A model generated the notes under the pieces. The model ran no database searches and was not told the origin of the DNA. It was given only the letters and a program-made list of their open reading frames with translations. Below, in pieces: positions 43,442 through 55,132 of a stretch of DNA of 64,000 nt. Source of the stretch: Burkholderia glumae LMG 2196 = ATCC 33617 (GTDB taxonomy: Bacteria > Pseudomonadota > Gammaproteobacteria > Burkholderiales > Burkholderiaceae); contig NZ_CP009435.1 of NCBI RefSeq assembly GCF_000960995.1, forward strand, positions 372,001 to 436,000, written 5' to 3'. Numbering within the stretch: position 1 is the stretch's first letter; each line of letters opens with the position of its first letter. The translations under genes and the position numbers were made by a program.

Positions 43442-43455
43442 AGAGCAAATGATCT
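43442..43455. promoter_or_regulatory. Operator-like dyad D2 upstream of dalD
   Basis: AGAGCAAATGATCT. Its 12-bp core GAGCAAATGATC is identical to the core of the site upstream of smoS, 12.5 kb away. It lies 36 bp before the dalD ATG. Confidence 0.7.
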
Positions 43456-43490
43456 TAACGAGGCCATGTCCGGCCGCAAGGAGACAAGGG

Positions 43491-44885
43491 ATGAATCCTC
43501 CGCCGACCGCCGCGCCGGTGATCCTCCACATCGGCGCCGGTTCGTTCCATCGCGCGCATCAGGCGTGGTATCTGCACCGCGTCAACGAACAGGCCGCGCC
43601 GGATGACCCGGCCAGCCGCTGGTCGCTGGTGGTCGCCAACATCCGCGACGACATGCGCGCGACGATGGATGCGCTGGCCGCGCAACAGGGCCGCTACACG
43701 CTCGAGACGGTCACGCCCGACGGCGAGCGCGCCTACGAGACGATCGGCTCGATCGCGCGCGTGCTGCCTTGGTCGATCGACCTCGCCGCGCTGATCGAGG
43801 CGGGCGCCGATCCGGCCTGTCGGATCGTCTCGTTCACGGTTACCGAGGGCGGCTACTACCTCGACGAACACAACCGCCTCGACGCCGGCAACCCGGACCT
43901 CGCGGCCGACCTGCAGGGCGCGCGCACCACCATCTATGGCGCGCTCGCGGCGCTCCTGGCGGAGCGGCAGGCGCGCGGCGCCGGCCCGCTCACGCTGCAA
44001 AGCTGCGATAACCTGCGCAGCAACGGCGCGCGGTTTTGCGCCGGGATGCGCGAATTCCTCGAACGGCGCGGCCTGAACGGCCTGCTCGGCTGGTTCGACG
44101 CGCACGTGTCGTGCCCGAGCGCGATGGTCGACCGCATCACGCCGCGCCCGACCCCCGACGTGCGCGAGCGCGTCAAGGCCGCCACCGGCGTGGACGACGC
44201 CTGCTCGGTGATGGGCGAAGCGTTCATCCAGTGGGTGATCGAAGACGATTTCGTGGCGGGCCGGCCGCGCTGGGAGCTGGCGGGCGCCGAGCTGGTGGAC
44301 GACGTCCATCCCTACGAGGAGGCGAAGATCCGCATCCTCAACGCCACCCACAGCTGCATCGCCTGGGCCGGCACGCTCGCGGGCCTGACCTACATCCACG
44401 AAGGCACCCACGATCCGGCGATCCGCGCGCTCGCGCATGCCTACGTGAGCGACGACGTGATCGACTCGCTCAGGCCGAGCCCGCTCGATCTCGCGCGCTA
44501 TCGCGACGTGGTGCTCGAACGCTTCGGCAACCCTTACGTCCTCGACACCAACCAGCGTGTCGCGGCCGACGGCTTCTCGAAGATCCCCGGCTTCATCGCA
44601 CCGACCTTCGCCGACTGCTTCGCGCGCGGCGCCGAGCCGGTCTCCACCGCGGTGCTGCCGGCGCTGTTCCTGCGCTTCCTGGGCCGCTGGGCGCAAGGCC
44701 TGCTGCCCTACGAATACCAGGACGGCGTGATGGACCCGGGCGTCGCGCGCGCGATCGTGGCGGCCGACGATCCGGTCGCCGCGCTGGCCGCCGAGCGCGC
44801 GCTGTGGGGCTCGCTGGCCGGCGACGAGCGGCTGGTGCGGGCGCTGCGCGCCGGGCTCGCACGCGTCGACGCCTGGCTCGCGTGA
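43491..44885 (+). CDS. dalD: Long-chain polyol dehydrogenase, D-arabinitol/mannitol 2-dehydrogenase type
   Basis: Oxidises a polyol with NAD+; D-arabinitol to D-xylulose is likely, with D-mannitol to D-fructose as the family alternative. 464 residues. The N-terminal VILHIGAGSFHRAHQAWYL and SFTVTEGGYYLD are signatures of the mannitol dehydrogenase family. The catalytic Lys/Asn/His segment is EAKIRILNATHSCIAWAGTL. Start ATG 43491 has an AAGGAG site 7 bp upstream. It is first gene of the plus arm with xylB and the regulator; the presence of xylulokinase next door supports D-arabinitol as a substrate. Confidence 0.88.
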   Translation: MNPPPTAAPVILHIGAGSFHRAHQAWYLHRVNEQAAPDDPASRWSLVVANIRDDMRATMDALAAQQGRYTLETVTPDGERAYETIGSIARVLPWSIDLAALIEAGADPACRIVSFTVTEGGYYLDEHNRLDAGNPDLAADLQGARTTIYGALAALLAERQARGAGPLTLQSCDNLRSNGARFCAGMREFLERRGLNGLLGWFDAHVSCPSAMVDRITPRPTPDVRERVKAATGVDDACSVMGEAFIQWVIEDDFVAGRPRWELAGAELVDDVHPYEEAKIRILNATHSCIAWAGTLAGLTYIHEGTHDPAIRALAHAYVSDDVIDSLRPSPLDLARYRDVVLERFGNPYVLDTNQRVAADGFSKIPGFIAPTFADCFARGAEPVSTAVLPALFLRFLGRWAQGLLPYEYQDGVMDPGVARAIVAADDPVAALAAERALWGSLAGDERLVRALRAGLARVDAWLA

Positions 44886-45004
44886 GCGCCCCGCAGGGCG
44901 CGCGGCGGCCAAGCCCGGCCCGCTCCGGGTCAACCGGCATTGGCATGGGCCGCGTCGCCCGGCTACATTAGCGACTCTCAGACGACCCACGGCCCGCCCC
45001 CACC

Positions 45005-46486
<1,482 letters not shown>

Positions 46487-46544
46487 CGGCGCCTGCGTTA
46501 CGATCCGCTCCTTGTCCAGCCGCTCGTCCGACAGTCCACACATC

Positions 46545-47492
46545 GTGTCCAAATCCTCTGAAAAACTCGATCTCGCGACACGCGCCGCCTGGCTCTACTA
46601 CGTGGCCGGCAACACCCAGAACGAGATCGCCGAAAAGCTGCGGGTGTCGCGACCGGTCGCGCAGCGGCTGGTCGCGTTCGCGGTCGAGAAGAACCTGATC
46701 CGCGTGCGCGTCGATCACGGCGTGGCCGACTGCCTCGATCTGGCCGCGCAGCTCTCGAAGCGCTACGGCCTGTCGATGTGCGAGGTGGTGCCGATCGACT
46801 CGGACACCCCGGACGCGGTCGACCGCAAGCTCGCGGTGGCGGGTGCGCAGGTCATGGAGCGTTACCTGAACGAGGAGCGCGCGATGGTGATCGCGGTCAG
46901 CAGCGGCCGCACGCTGAAGGCGGCCGTCGCGCAGATCGCGCAGCTCGATCGCCCCCAGCACCGGCTGGTGTCGATGGTGGGCGCGATCGCGCGCGACGGC
47001 TCGTCGAACCCCTACGACGTCGCGCAGCACATCTCGGAGAAGACGGGTGGCAAGCACTTCCTGCTGCCGGCGCCGCTCGTCGCCGACAACGACGCCGAAC
47101 GCGCGCAGTGGTGCAACCACCGGCTCTACCGCATCGTCGAGCAACTGACGGCCGACGCCGACGTGGCGTTCGTCGGGATCGGCAACGTCGGGCCGGACTG
47201 TCCGCTGTTCGTGGACGGCTTCCTCACGCCCGACGAGCTGAACGAGATGATGGCGTGCGGCGCGGTGGCCGAGATGGTCGGGTTGCCGATCGACGCGCAA
47301 GGCCGGCGCGTGGTCACGCCGTCCACGGCGCGCGTGACGAGCGTGTCGATGGAGGCGCCGCCGCGCCGGCCGACCATCGGCTTCGCGGGCGGGCCGCGCA
47401 AGCAGGCCGCCGTGCTGGCCGCGCTGCGCGGCGGCTGGCTGTCGGGACTCGTCACCGACGAGACCTGCGCGCGGGCGGCGCTGGCCGGCTGA
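46545..47492 (+). CDS. SorC/DeoR-type sugar-binding transcriptional regulator (SmoC-like)
   Basis: 315 residues, GTG start at 46545 (VSKSSEKLDLATRAAW); no suitable ATG exists. The HTH is TRAAWLYYVAGNTQNEIAEKLRVSRPVAQRLVAFA (about 12-46), typical of the SorC group. The effector domain (about 60-310) has VIAVSSGRTLKAAVAQ and FVGIGNVGPDCPLF, resembling the phospho-sugar-binding NagB/SorC fold. It is third in the dalD-xylB arm and the only regulator in the polyol block. The paired dyads at both outer promoters are its probable targets; SorC-family operators are dyads of similar TGA...TCA form. Confidence 0.88.
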   Translation: MSKSSEKLDLATRAAWLYYVAGNTQNEIAEKLRVSRPVAQRLVAFAVEKNLIRVRVDHGVADCLDLAAQLSKRYGLSMCEVVPIDSDTPDAVDRKLAVAGAQVMERYLNEERAMVIAVSSGRTLKAAVAQIAQLDRPQHRLVSMVGAIARDGSSNPYDVAQHISEKTGGKHFLLPAPLVADNDAERAQWCNHRLYRIVEQLTADADVAFVGIGNVGPDCPLFVDGFLTPDELNEMMACGAVAEMVGLPIDAQGRRVVTPSTARVTSVSMEAPPRRPTIGFAGGPRKQAAVLAALRGGWLSGLVTDETCARAALAG

Positions 47493-47509
47493 GTCCGAAC
47501 CGGGCCGCC

Positions 47510-47539
47510 AGGCCGACTGCGCGGCCTACCGCGCAGTCG
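47510..47539. terminator. Bidirectional hairpin separating the two polyol arms
   Basis: Perfect 13-bp stem (47510-47522 with 47527-47539), 4-nt loop, midway between the convergent regulator and smoK stop codons. Confidence 0.75.
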
Positions 47540-47557
47540 GCGCTGCCGTGCGCCGCC

Positions 47558-48673
<1,116 letters not shown>

Positions 48674-48756
48674 GATTTGTCTCCGCTTTCCTTACCGCTG
48701 ATTTCGTGACGCGCCGCGCGGCCGGTGGCGCCGGCGCGGCACGCGATTCGTTTCGC

Positions 48757-49476
48757 CTACTGCAACGGCACGCTGCCGGTCTCGATCCACTGCGCGGCCA
48801 GGCCGGGCAAGGCGTCCATCCGGTCGAACACGCGGCGCGCGCCGACCGCGCGCAGCGCATCGACCTGCGACGGCGAGGCATGGCCGCCGCCGATGAAGCC
48901 GATCACGGCCATCCCGGCCGCGGCCGCGGCGGTGATGCCGGTGGCGCTGTCCTCCACCACCAGGCAGTGCTCGGGCGCGAAGCCGAGCGTGTGGGCGGCG
49001 GCCAGATAGACGTCGGGCGCGGGCTTGGGCCGTTCAACGCCGTCGGCGCAGAACAGCCGCTCGCCGAAGTAGGGCTTGAGGCCGGTGCGCGTGAGCGCCG
49101 CCTCCACATAGGCGCGATTGCTGTTGCTGGCGCAGGCCATCGGCAGCGCGATCGCGGCGAGCGCCGCGTCGATGCCGTCCACGGCCGGCGCGAGCACCGC
49201 CGCGCGCTCCACCGCCGCGCGGATCGCCGCGATCTCGGCGCCCGCAAGCGCGCGGCCGACCTGGCCGGCCGCGCGCTCGAGCAGGCACTCGGTGCGCAGC
49301 CCGAGCAGCGGCAGCACCACCGGGCGCACGTCCACGCCGGGCCAGCGCGCCTCCAGCTCGCTCACCAGCACGCGCGCGGCCACCGCCTCGCTGTCGATCA
49401 GCACGCCGTCGCAATCGCAGATCAGCAGGCGGTCGCGGCCCTCGCCGGCGGGCAGGCGCATGTCGCTCGCGCTCAT
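48757..49476 (-). CDS. HAD-family (subclass IA) phosphatase
   Basis: 239 residues. Motif I LLICDCDGVLIDSE has the nucleophile and acid/base aspartates. Motif II ACASNSN, lysine in GVERPKPAPDVYL and motif IV VVEDSATGITAAAAAGM complete the active site, with a helical cap of subclass IA. It overlaps smoG by an ATGA junction (49473-49476), so it is part of the polyol operon although it sits between two transporter genes. Possible substrates are sugar or polyol phosphates such as tagatose 6-phosphate or xylulose 5-phosphate; not determinable. The alternative ATG is 49461. Confidence 0.88.
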   Translation of the reverse strand: MSASDMRLPAGEGRDRLLICDCDGVLIDSEAVAARVLVSELEARWPGVDVRPVVLPLLGLRTECLLERAAGQVGRALAGAEIAAIRAAVERAAVLAPAVDGIDAALAAIALPMACASNSNRAYVEAALTRTGLKPYFGERLFCADGVERPKPAPDVYLAAAHTLGFAPEHCLVVEDSATGITAAAAAGMAVIGFIGGGHASPSQVDALRAVGARRVFDRMDALPGLAAQWIETGSVPLQ

Positions 49477-50330
49477 TTGACCGCTCCGAACGTGAGGCCG
49501 CGCACCAGTTGCTTCTGCGACAGCCAGCCGACGATCAGGATCGGCGCCACGGCCAGCAGCGAGGCCGCCGACAGCTTGGCCCAGAACAGCCCCTCGGGGC
49601 TCGAGTAGGAGGCGATGAACACGGTCAGCGGCGCGGCGTTCGAGCTCGTCAGGTTGATGCTCCAGAACGCCTCGTTCCACGACAGGATCACCAGCAGCAG
49701 CGCGGTGGACGCGAGGCCGGGCAGCGCCATCGGCATCAGCAGGTAGACGATCTCCTGCCAGGTGGTGGCGCCGTCGATGCGGCCCGCCTCCAGGATGTCG
49801 CGCGGGATCTCGGCGAAGTAGGTGAAGGTCATCCACACGGCGATCGGCAGGTTGATCAGCGTGTAGACGATGACGAGGCCGCTCACGGTGTCGAGCAGGC
49901 CCGAGTTCTTCCAGAGCAGGTAGATCGGCACCAGCACGCCCACCGACGGCATCATCTTGGTGGACAGCATCCACAGCAGCACTTTCTGGGTGCGGCGGTT
50001 CGGGAAGAACGCCATCGCGTAGGCGGCCGGCACCGCGAGCAGCAGGCACAGCAGCGTCACGCCGACCGAGACCAGGATCGAGTTCCAGGCGAAGCCGAAA
50101 TAGTTGCTGCGTGCGAACACCTCGCGGAAGCTGTCGAGCGTCGGCGTGAAGATCAGCGACATCGAGTAGGCCTGCTGCTCGGTCTTGAACGCGGTGATCG
50201 CCATCCAGAAGATCGGGAAGAACAGCAGCAGCGCGATCAGCCAGGCGAGCACGCCGGGAATGGCGCGCTTCACGGTGCCGAACGCGCCGCCCGGCGAGCC
50301 CGCGGCGCGGTTTGCGGTCAGGTCGCTCAT
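49473..50330 (-). CDS. smoG: Polyol ABC importer permease (MalG type)
   Basis: 285 residues with six helices. The EAA cytoplasmic loop is readable in ILEAGRIDGATTWQEIVYLLMPM, and the start MSDLTANRAAGSPGG has a short cytoplasmic tail. NEAFWSINLTSSNAAPL is typical of the sorbitol/mannitol branch. It overlaps smoF upstream by ATGA (50327-50330) and the HAD gene downstream by ATGA. Confidence 0.94.
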   Translation of the reverse strand: MSDLTANRAAGSPGGAFGTVKRAIPGVLAWLIALLLFFPIFWMAITAFKTEQQAYSMSLIFTPTLDSFREVFARSNYFGFAWNSILVSVGVTLLCLLLAVPAAYAMAFFPNRRTQKVLLWMLSTKMMPSVGVLVPIYLLWKNSGLLDTVSGLVIVYTLINLPIAVWMTFTYFAEIPRDILEAGRIDGATTWQEIVYLLMPMALPGLASTALLLVILSWNEAFWSINLTSSNAAPLTVFIASYSSPEGLFWAKLSAASLLAVAPILIVGWLSQKQLVRGLTFGAVK

Positions 50331-51232
50331 GCTTCGTACTCCCCTTTGAGGTTTTTCGCGAGCATCCTCACCAGGAAGAACGACACGACGTTCGCGAGCA
50401 CGACGGCGAGGATGCCGCCCGCCGAGGCAAGGCCCACGTCGAACTGCTGCAGGCCGAGCGCATAGATCAGGTAGGACAGGTTGGTGGTGGCGTTGCCGGG
50501 GCCGCCGCCGGTGGTGGTGTAGATCTCGGCGAAGATCGACAGCAGGAAGATGGTTTCCATCATCACCACCACGGCGATCGCGCGCTTGAGGTGCGGCAGC
50601 GTGATGTAGAAGAACATCGCGAACGGTCCGGCGCCGTCGATGCGCGCGGCCTCCTTCTGCTCCTGGTCGAGCGACTGGATCGCGGTAAACAGGATCAGGA
50701 ACGCGAACGGCAGCCATTGCCAGGCGACGATCATGATCACGGCGCTCAGCGGGTAGTCGGCGAACCAGTCGATCGGCGTCATGCCGAGCCCGCGCATCAG
50801 GTGGGCGATCAGGCCGTAGACCGGGTTCAGGATCATGTTCTTCCAGATCAGCGCCGAGACGGTGGGCATCACGAAGAACGGCGCGATCGCGAGCAGGCGC
50901 GCGATGCCCTGCCCATAGAACTTGCGGTCGAACAGCACGGCCATCAGCACGCCGCCGACCACGGTGATCGCGAGCACCGCCACGATCAGCACCAGCGTAT
51001 GCCAGATCGCGGGCAGGAACGACGGGTCGGTGGCCAGATAGCGGTAGTTGTCGAGGCCGGTGAAGCCCTTCTCGTCCGGATTGAGCAGGTTGTAGCGCCG
51101 GAACGAATACCAGATCGTCATCGCGAGCGGGATCGACATCCACAGCAGCAGCACCGCCACCGACGGCGCGACGAGCCAGCGGGCGGGCTTGCCGCGCGAG
51201 GACGCGGCGGAGGCGGGAGACGAATCGGTCAT
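50327..51232 (-). CDS. smoF: Polyol ABC importer permease (MalF type)
   Basis: 301 residues from ATG 51232 (MTDSSPASAAS). Six helices, with the EAA loop KEAARIDGAGPFAMFFYITLPHL. WLVAPSVAVLLLWMSIPLAMTIWYSFRRYNLL is the typical MalF-type first helix. A longer start at 51271 exists but lacks support. It pairs with SmoG to form the membrane channel. Confidence 0.94.
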   Translation of the reverse strand: MTDSSPASAASSRGKPARWLVAPSVAVLLLWMSIPLAMTIWYSFRRYNLLNPDEKGFTGLDNYRYLATDPSFLPAIWHTLVLIVAVLAITVVGGVLMAVLFDRKFYGQGIARLLAIAPFFVMPTVSALIWKNMILNPVYGLIAHLMRGLGMTPIDWFADYPLSAVIMIVAWQWLPFAFLILFTAIQSLDQEQKEAARIDGAGPFAMFFYITLPHLKRAIAVVVMMETIFLLSIFAEIYTTTGGGPGNATTNLSYLIYALGLQQFDVGLASAGGILAVVLANVVSFFLVRMLAKNLKGEYEA

Positions 51233-51378
51233 GGGCGCCGGATGATGTAGGGGAAGACGTAAGTGACGCATGCTCGGACCTCCTGAAACTGGCGCACCCG
51301 CATGCCGCGCGGCAGCGCGTGCGCCTTGCGGCGAGGCGACCCGCGCCTGGCCGGCACGGGTCGCGCGACTGGCCCGGC

Positions 51379-52707
51379 TTACTTCTTGTAGCCGGCCTGA
51401 CGGACCGCGCGGTCGGCCGCGGCCTGGCCCGCGGCGAGCGCCTGGTCGACCGTCATCTGGCCGGCCAACGCGCCCGCGATCGACTGGCCGACGACCGTGC
51501 CGAACGACTGGAATTCAGGAATCCCGACGTATTGCACGCCCGTGTACGGCACCTTCTTCAGCGACGGATCGTTGACGTCGGCCGTCTCGATCGCCTTCAG
51601 CACGAAGTCCGAGAACGGCGCGGCGGCCTTGTACTCGGGGCGCGCGTAGGTGGACTGGCGCGTGCCCGGCGGCACCGAGGCCCAGCCCTCGTCCTTGGCC
51701 ACCGCCTCCACGTACTGCTTCGAGGTCGCCCAGGTGATGAACTTCCTGGCGGCGTCCTGCTGCTTGGACGTCTTGGGGATCGCCAGCGCCCAGGCCCACA
51801 GCCAGTGCGAACCCTTCGGCGTGACGGCCACCGGCGCGGCCGCGAAGCCGATCTTGTCGGCCACCTGCGATTGCTGCTTGTTGTAGAGCATGCCGGCCGC
51901 CACCGTGGCGTCGATCCACATCGCGCACTTGCCCGAGGCGGTCAGCGTCAGGTTCTCGTTGAAGCCGTTCGAGCTCGCTCCCGGGGGGCCGTCGGCCTTC
52001 AGCAGGTCCACGTAGAAGGTGACCGCCTTCTTCCACTCCGGCGAGGTGAGCTGGGCGTTCCAGTTCTCGTCGAACCAGCGGCCGCCGAAGGTGTTCACCA
52101 CGGTCGACACGTAGGCCATGTTCTCGCCCCAGCCGGCCTTGCCGCGCAGGCAGATGCCGTAGACGCCGTTGGCCTTGTCGGTCAGCTTGTCGGCGAACTG
52201 CCGGATCTGGTCGTAAGTCGGCTGGGCCGGCATCGTCAGGCCCTTGGCTGCGAACAGGTCCTTGCGGTAGTAGGTCATCGAGCTCTCGACGTAGAACGGC
52301 AGCGCGTAGAGCTGGCCGTTGTACGAGAGGCTGTCGCGCGCCGTCTTCACGACGTCGTTCAGATCGTAGTCGGCGGGCAGGCCCGTCATCGGCGAGAGCC
52401 AGCCGCGCCTGCCCCATTGCGGCGCCTCGTAGGTGCCGATCGCCATCACGTCGAACTGGCCGCTGCCGGTGGTGATGTCGGTGGTGGCGCGCTGGCGCAG
52501 CACGTTCTCTTCCAGAATCACCCAGTTCAGCTTGATGTCCGGGTTGGCCTTCTCGAACGCCGGCGAGAGCTTCTTCAGCTCGATCATGTCGGGGTTGTTC
52601 AGCGTGGCGATCGTCAGCGTGGCCGCCTGCGCGGCCAGCGCCGACGACGCGAGCGCGGCGCCCGCGAGGATTCGCGTGGCGGCGGCGATGAGCGTCGGTC
52701 GTTGCAT
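51379..52707 (-). CDS. smoE: Polyol ABC importer, periplasmic binding protein
   Basis: 442 residues, extracellular solute-binding family 1. An N-terminal Sec signal (RILAGAALASSALAAQAA, cleavage near residue 28) precedes the mature start TLTIATLNNPDMIEL. EENVLRQRATTDITTGSGQFDVMAIGTYEAPQW matches sorbitol/mannitol-binding proteins I know from Rhodobacter and Pseudomonas. It is the most upstream transporter gene, followed by smoF after 146 bp. Ligand specificity (sorbitol, mannitol, arabinitol, galactitol) needs biochemistry. Confidence 0.94.
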   Translation of the reverse strand: MQRPTLIAAATRILAGAALASSALAAQAATLTIATLNNPDMIELKKLSPAFEKANPDIKLNWVILEENVLRQRATTDITTGSGQFDVMAIGTYEAPQWGRRGWLSPMTGLPADYDLNDVVKTARDSLSYNGQLYALPFYVESSMTYYRKDLFAAKGLTMPAQPTYDQIRQFADKLTDKANGVYGICLRGKAGWGENMAYVSTVVNTFGGRWFDENWNAQLTSPEWKKAVTFYVDLLKADGPPGASSNGFNENLTLTASGKCAMWIDATVAAGMLYNKQQSQVADKIGFAAAPVAVTPKGSHWLWAWALAIPKTSKQQDAARKFITWATSKQYVEAVAKDEGWASVPPGTRQSTYARPEYKAAAPFSDFVLKAIETADVNDPSLKKVPYTGVQYVGIPEFQSFGTVVGQSIAGALAGQMTVDQALAAGQAAADRAVRQAGYKK

Positions 52708-52786
52708 GGCATGTCTCCTGTGTTATCGGCTTGTCGTCTGGGGTCTGTCCATCGTGATGCGGGCGCCGCGCGGTGGTGCGCGCGCC

Positions 52787-54181
52787 TTACCCGCCTTGCT
52801 GCATCCCGCACGCGCGAGCATAGCGGGCAATCGTGTGGCGGATCCGGAAGCGGACCCAGGCGGCCGGATCGTCGCCGAGCGCGTGCGCGCGCCGCGCCTC
52901 GTAGACGTCGGGCAGCCACTGCGCGAGCAGCGTCTCGGGCGGCGCGCGGCGCGCCAGGTTGGCGAACAGGCGCGCGACCGCGGCGGCCACCGCCGGCTGC
53001 AGCCAGTAGTAGCGGATCCGGTCGCTGTAGCTGAACTGGCGCGCGAGCCGCTGCGCGGCGGCGTCGCCGCGGTAGTAGGGCGCCCAGTGCTCGGGGCGCG
53101 CGAGCATCGCCTCGTCCACCACGTCGCGCAGCCGCGAGCGCTGAGGCTCGTCGAACAGCGCGTCCTCGACGAAGCTCAAGGCGAACAGCGCCTCGCGCAG
53201 CGCGAAGGTCAGGCCGGGGCCGACCTTCAGAATCGCGAAATGGTCGCGCACCAGCGCGGCGAGCGCGGCCTCGGTCTGGTAGTCGGTCGAGTGCGCCTCG
53301 AACACGAAGCGCGGCACCTCGAGGATGCTGGCGGCCAGCGCCTCGGCCCGGGCCGGCGCGTAGTCGAGCACCCGGCGTTCGTCGAAATCGACGCCGGGCT
53401 GCGCCACCACCGCCACCGTGCGGGCCCAGGCCGCTTCGAGGCCGTAGCGCGCGAACGCGTCCTCATGGGCGTCGAGCGTGGCGCGGATCGCCTCGGCGCG
53501 CGTCACCCTGATATGCGACATCGGGCCGGCGCCACCGTCGGCCTCGCCGCCTGCTTCGCCGCCCGCTTCGCCGCCCGGCACCGGCACCTCGGTACCCACC
53601 ACGTAGACGGGCGCCGTGCCGGCCGCCTCGGCCGCGGCCTCGGCCGCCGCGCAGAGCTGCGCGGCGCGCTCGGCCACGAGCGTGTCGGTGAGCGGTGCGG
53701 CGTCGTCGGCGCAGGCCATGCTGGCGTCGAGATGGATCTTGGTGAAGCCGGCCGCCACGTAGGCGGCCACCATCGCCGCCGCCTCCCGCATCGCCTCCTT
53801 GGCGCGCAGGTGGCGCCACGGGTTCGGGCCGAGGTGATCGCCGCCCAGCACCAGCGCGTCGAGCGAAAAGCCCGTGCGCACGGCGAGCGCCTCCACGTCG
53901 CGGCGGAAATCGGCCGGCGTGGCGCCGGTGTAGCCGCCCCGATGGTTGACCTGGTTGCAGGTCGCCTCGATCAGCAGCGGCGAGCCGTCGTCGCGCGCGG
54001 CCTCGAAGGCCGCCTCCAGCACCAGCGCATGCGCGCTGCAGACCGAATAGATGCCGCGCCGCGCGCCGGCGCGATTGGCATCGAAGATCGCGCCGAGGGT
54101 GCGGCCGGCATCGGCCGCCGGCTGCGCGTCGCGGCGTTCGCTGCGTTGGCTGCATTCGGCGGCGGGGCTCAGGCCGGGCAT
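52787..54181 (-). CDS. GatZ/KbaZ-family protein, probably tagatose-6-phosphate 4-epimerase
   Basis: 464 residues. ARRGIYSVCSAHALVLEAAFEAA, PLLIEATCNQVNHRGGYTGATPADF and LGGDHLGPNPWRHL are clear GatZ/KbaZ signatures. Classically this family is the non-catalytic partner of the aldolase subunit GatY/KbaY, which is absent from the window. In Agrobacterium a relative next to a tagatose kinase was shown to epimerise tagatose 6-phosphate to fructose 6-phosphate. The same neighbourhood here (PfkB kinase, overlap of 13 bp at 54169-54181) suggests that activity. An internal G/A/E-rich run (near residue 210-220) lengthens the protein slightly. Confidence 0.82.
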   Translation of the reverse strand: MPGLSPAAECSQRSERRDAQPAADAGRTLGAIFDANRAGARRGIYSVCSAHALVLEAAFEAARDDGSPLLIEATCNQVNHRGGYTGATPADFRRDVEALAVRTGFSLDALVLGGDHLGPNPWRHLRAKEAMREAAAMVAAYVAAGFTKIHLDASMACADDAAPLTDTLVAERAAQLCAAAEAAAEAAGTAPVYVVGTEVPVPGGEAGGEAGGEADGGAGPMSHIRVTRAEAIRATLDAHEDAFARYGLEAAWARTVAVVAQPGVDFDERRVLDYAPARAEALAASILEVPRFVFEAHSTDYQTEAALAALVRDHFAILKVGPGLTFALREALFALSFVEDALFDEPQRSRLRDVVDEAMLARPEHWAPYYRGDAAAQRLARQFSYSDRIRYYWLQPAVAAAVARLFANLARRAPPETLLAQWLPDVYEARRAHALGDDPAAWVRFRIRHTIARYARACGMQQGG

Positions 54182-55128
54182 GCCACCCCCCGGCGGGCCA
54201 GGAATTCGACGATCTCGGCGGGCGAGCTGTTGCCCTCCATCGGCCCGAGCCTGGCCACCGCCAGCGCACCGGCCGCGTTGGCGCGCGACAGCGCCGCGTC
54301 GATCGGCCAGCCCTGGATCAGGCTCGCCACCAGCGTGCCGCCGAAGCAGTCGCCGGCGCCGGTCGGATCGAGCTCGGTGGTCTCGTAGCCGCCGATCTCG
54401 AGCCGGCCCTCGCGGTCGAACGCGGCGCTGCCGGCCGCGCCGCGCTTGAGCACCACGCGCTCCAGCAGCGGCCGCGTGGCGAGCAGCCCGGCGATCGCGC
54501 GCTCGGCCGGCTGCGGGCCGCAGAAGAACGGCAGGTCGGCCTCGCTCGGCAGGAACAGATGGCAGGCGTCGAGCAGTTCCTCCAGCGCGGCGCGCATCGG
54601 CCCGAACGCGGCCAGCATCTCGGCGCGCACGTTCGGATCGAACGAGATCCTGGCGCCCGCGCGCGCGGCCTCGCTCACGCCGCGCTTGACCGCGGCGATC
54701 GCGTTCTCGCTCGTCAGCGACGAGCCCATCACATGGTAATAGCGGCAGCCCTCGAACAGCTCGGACCCGATGTCGGCCGCCTCGAGCAGCGCCGAGGCGC
54801 TGCCGTCGATGCTGTAGACGAACTGGCGGCTGCCGTCGTCGCGGTAGGCCACGAACGCGAGCCCGGTGGGACGCGCCACGCGGCGGATCGCGCCGGTGCT
54901 CACGCCGTGCGAATCGAGCCGCGCCACGATCGCGTCGCCGAACGCATCGCGTCCCACGCAGCCCGCGTAGGCCACCGACACGCCCATGCGCGCCGCCTGA
55001 TCGGCGAAGATCGCCGGCGCGCCGCTCGGAAACGGGCCGCTGAATTCGCCCGGCGCGGCGAAGCCCTGGCCGCGCTGCGCGGCGACGAATTCGGCGAGCA
55101 GTTCGCCCGCGACGACGAGCTCGGCCAT
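54169..55128 (-). CDS. PfkB-family sugar kinase, probably tagatose or ketohexose kinase
   Basis: 319 residues. PFPSGAPAIFADQAARMG is the ribokinase-type signature 1, and LDPTGAGDCFGGTLVASL (catalytic Asp) is signature 2. RISFDPNVRAEML is also typical. It phosphorylates a sugar released by the dehydrogenases. The neighbours suggest D-tagatose or D-fructose. It starts 4 bp after the smoS stop and overlaps the GatZ/KbaZ gene, so it is tightly coupled. Confidence 0.88.
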   Translation of the reverse strand: MAELVVAGELLAEFVAAQRGQGFAAPGEFSGPFPSGAPAIFADQAARMGVSVAYAGCVGRDAFGDAIVARLDSHGVSTGAIRRVARPTGLAFVAYRDDGSRQFVYSIDGSASALLEAADIGSELFEGCRYYHVMGSSLTSENAIAAVKRGVSEAARAGARISFDPNVRAEMLAAFGPMRAALEELLDACHLFLPSEADLPFFCGPQPAERAIAGLLATRPLLERVVLKRGAAGSAAFDREGRLEIGGYETTELDPTGAGDCFGGTLVASLIQGWPIDAALSRANAAGALAVARLGPMEGNSSPAEIVEFLARRGVACPA

Positions 55129-55132
55129 GGCG

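Noticed and set aside
52787..54181. GatZ/KbaZ gene as a degraded remnant because its aldolase partner is missing
   Set aside because: The frame is full-length, all family motifs are intact, and it overlaps its neighbour in a tight operon, so it looks functional.
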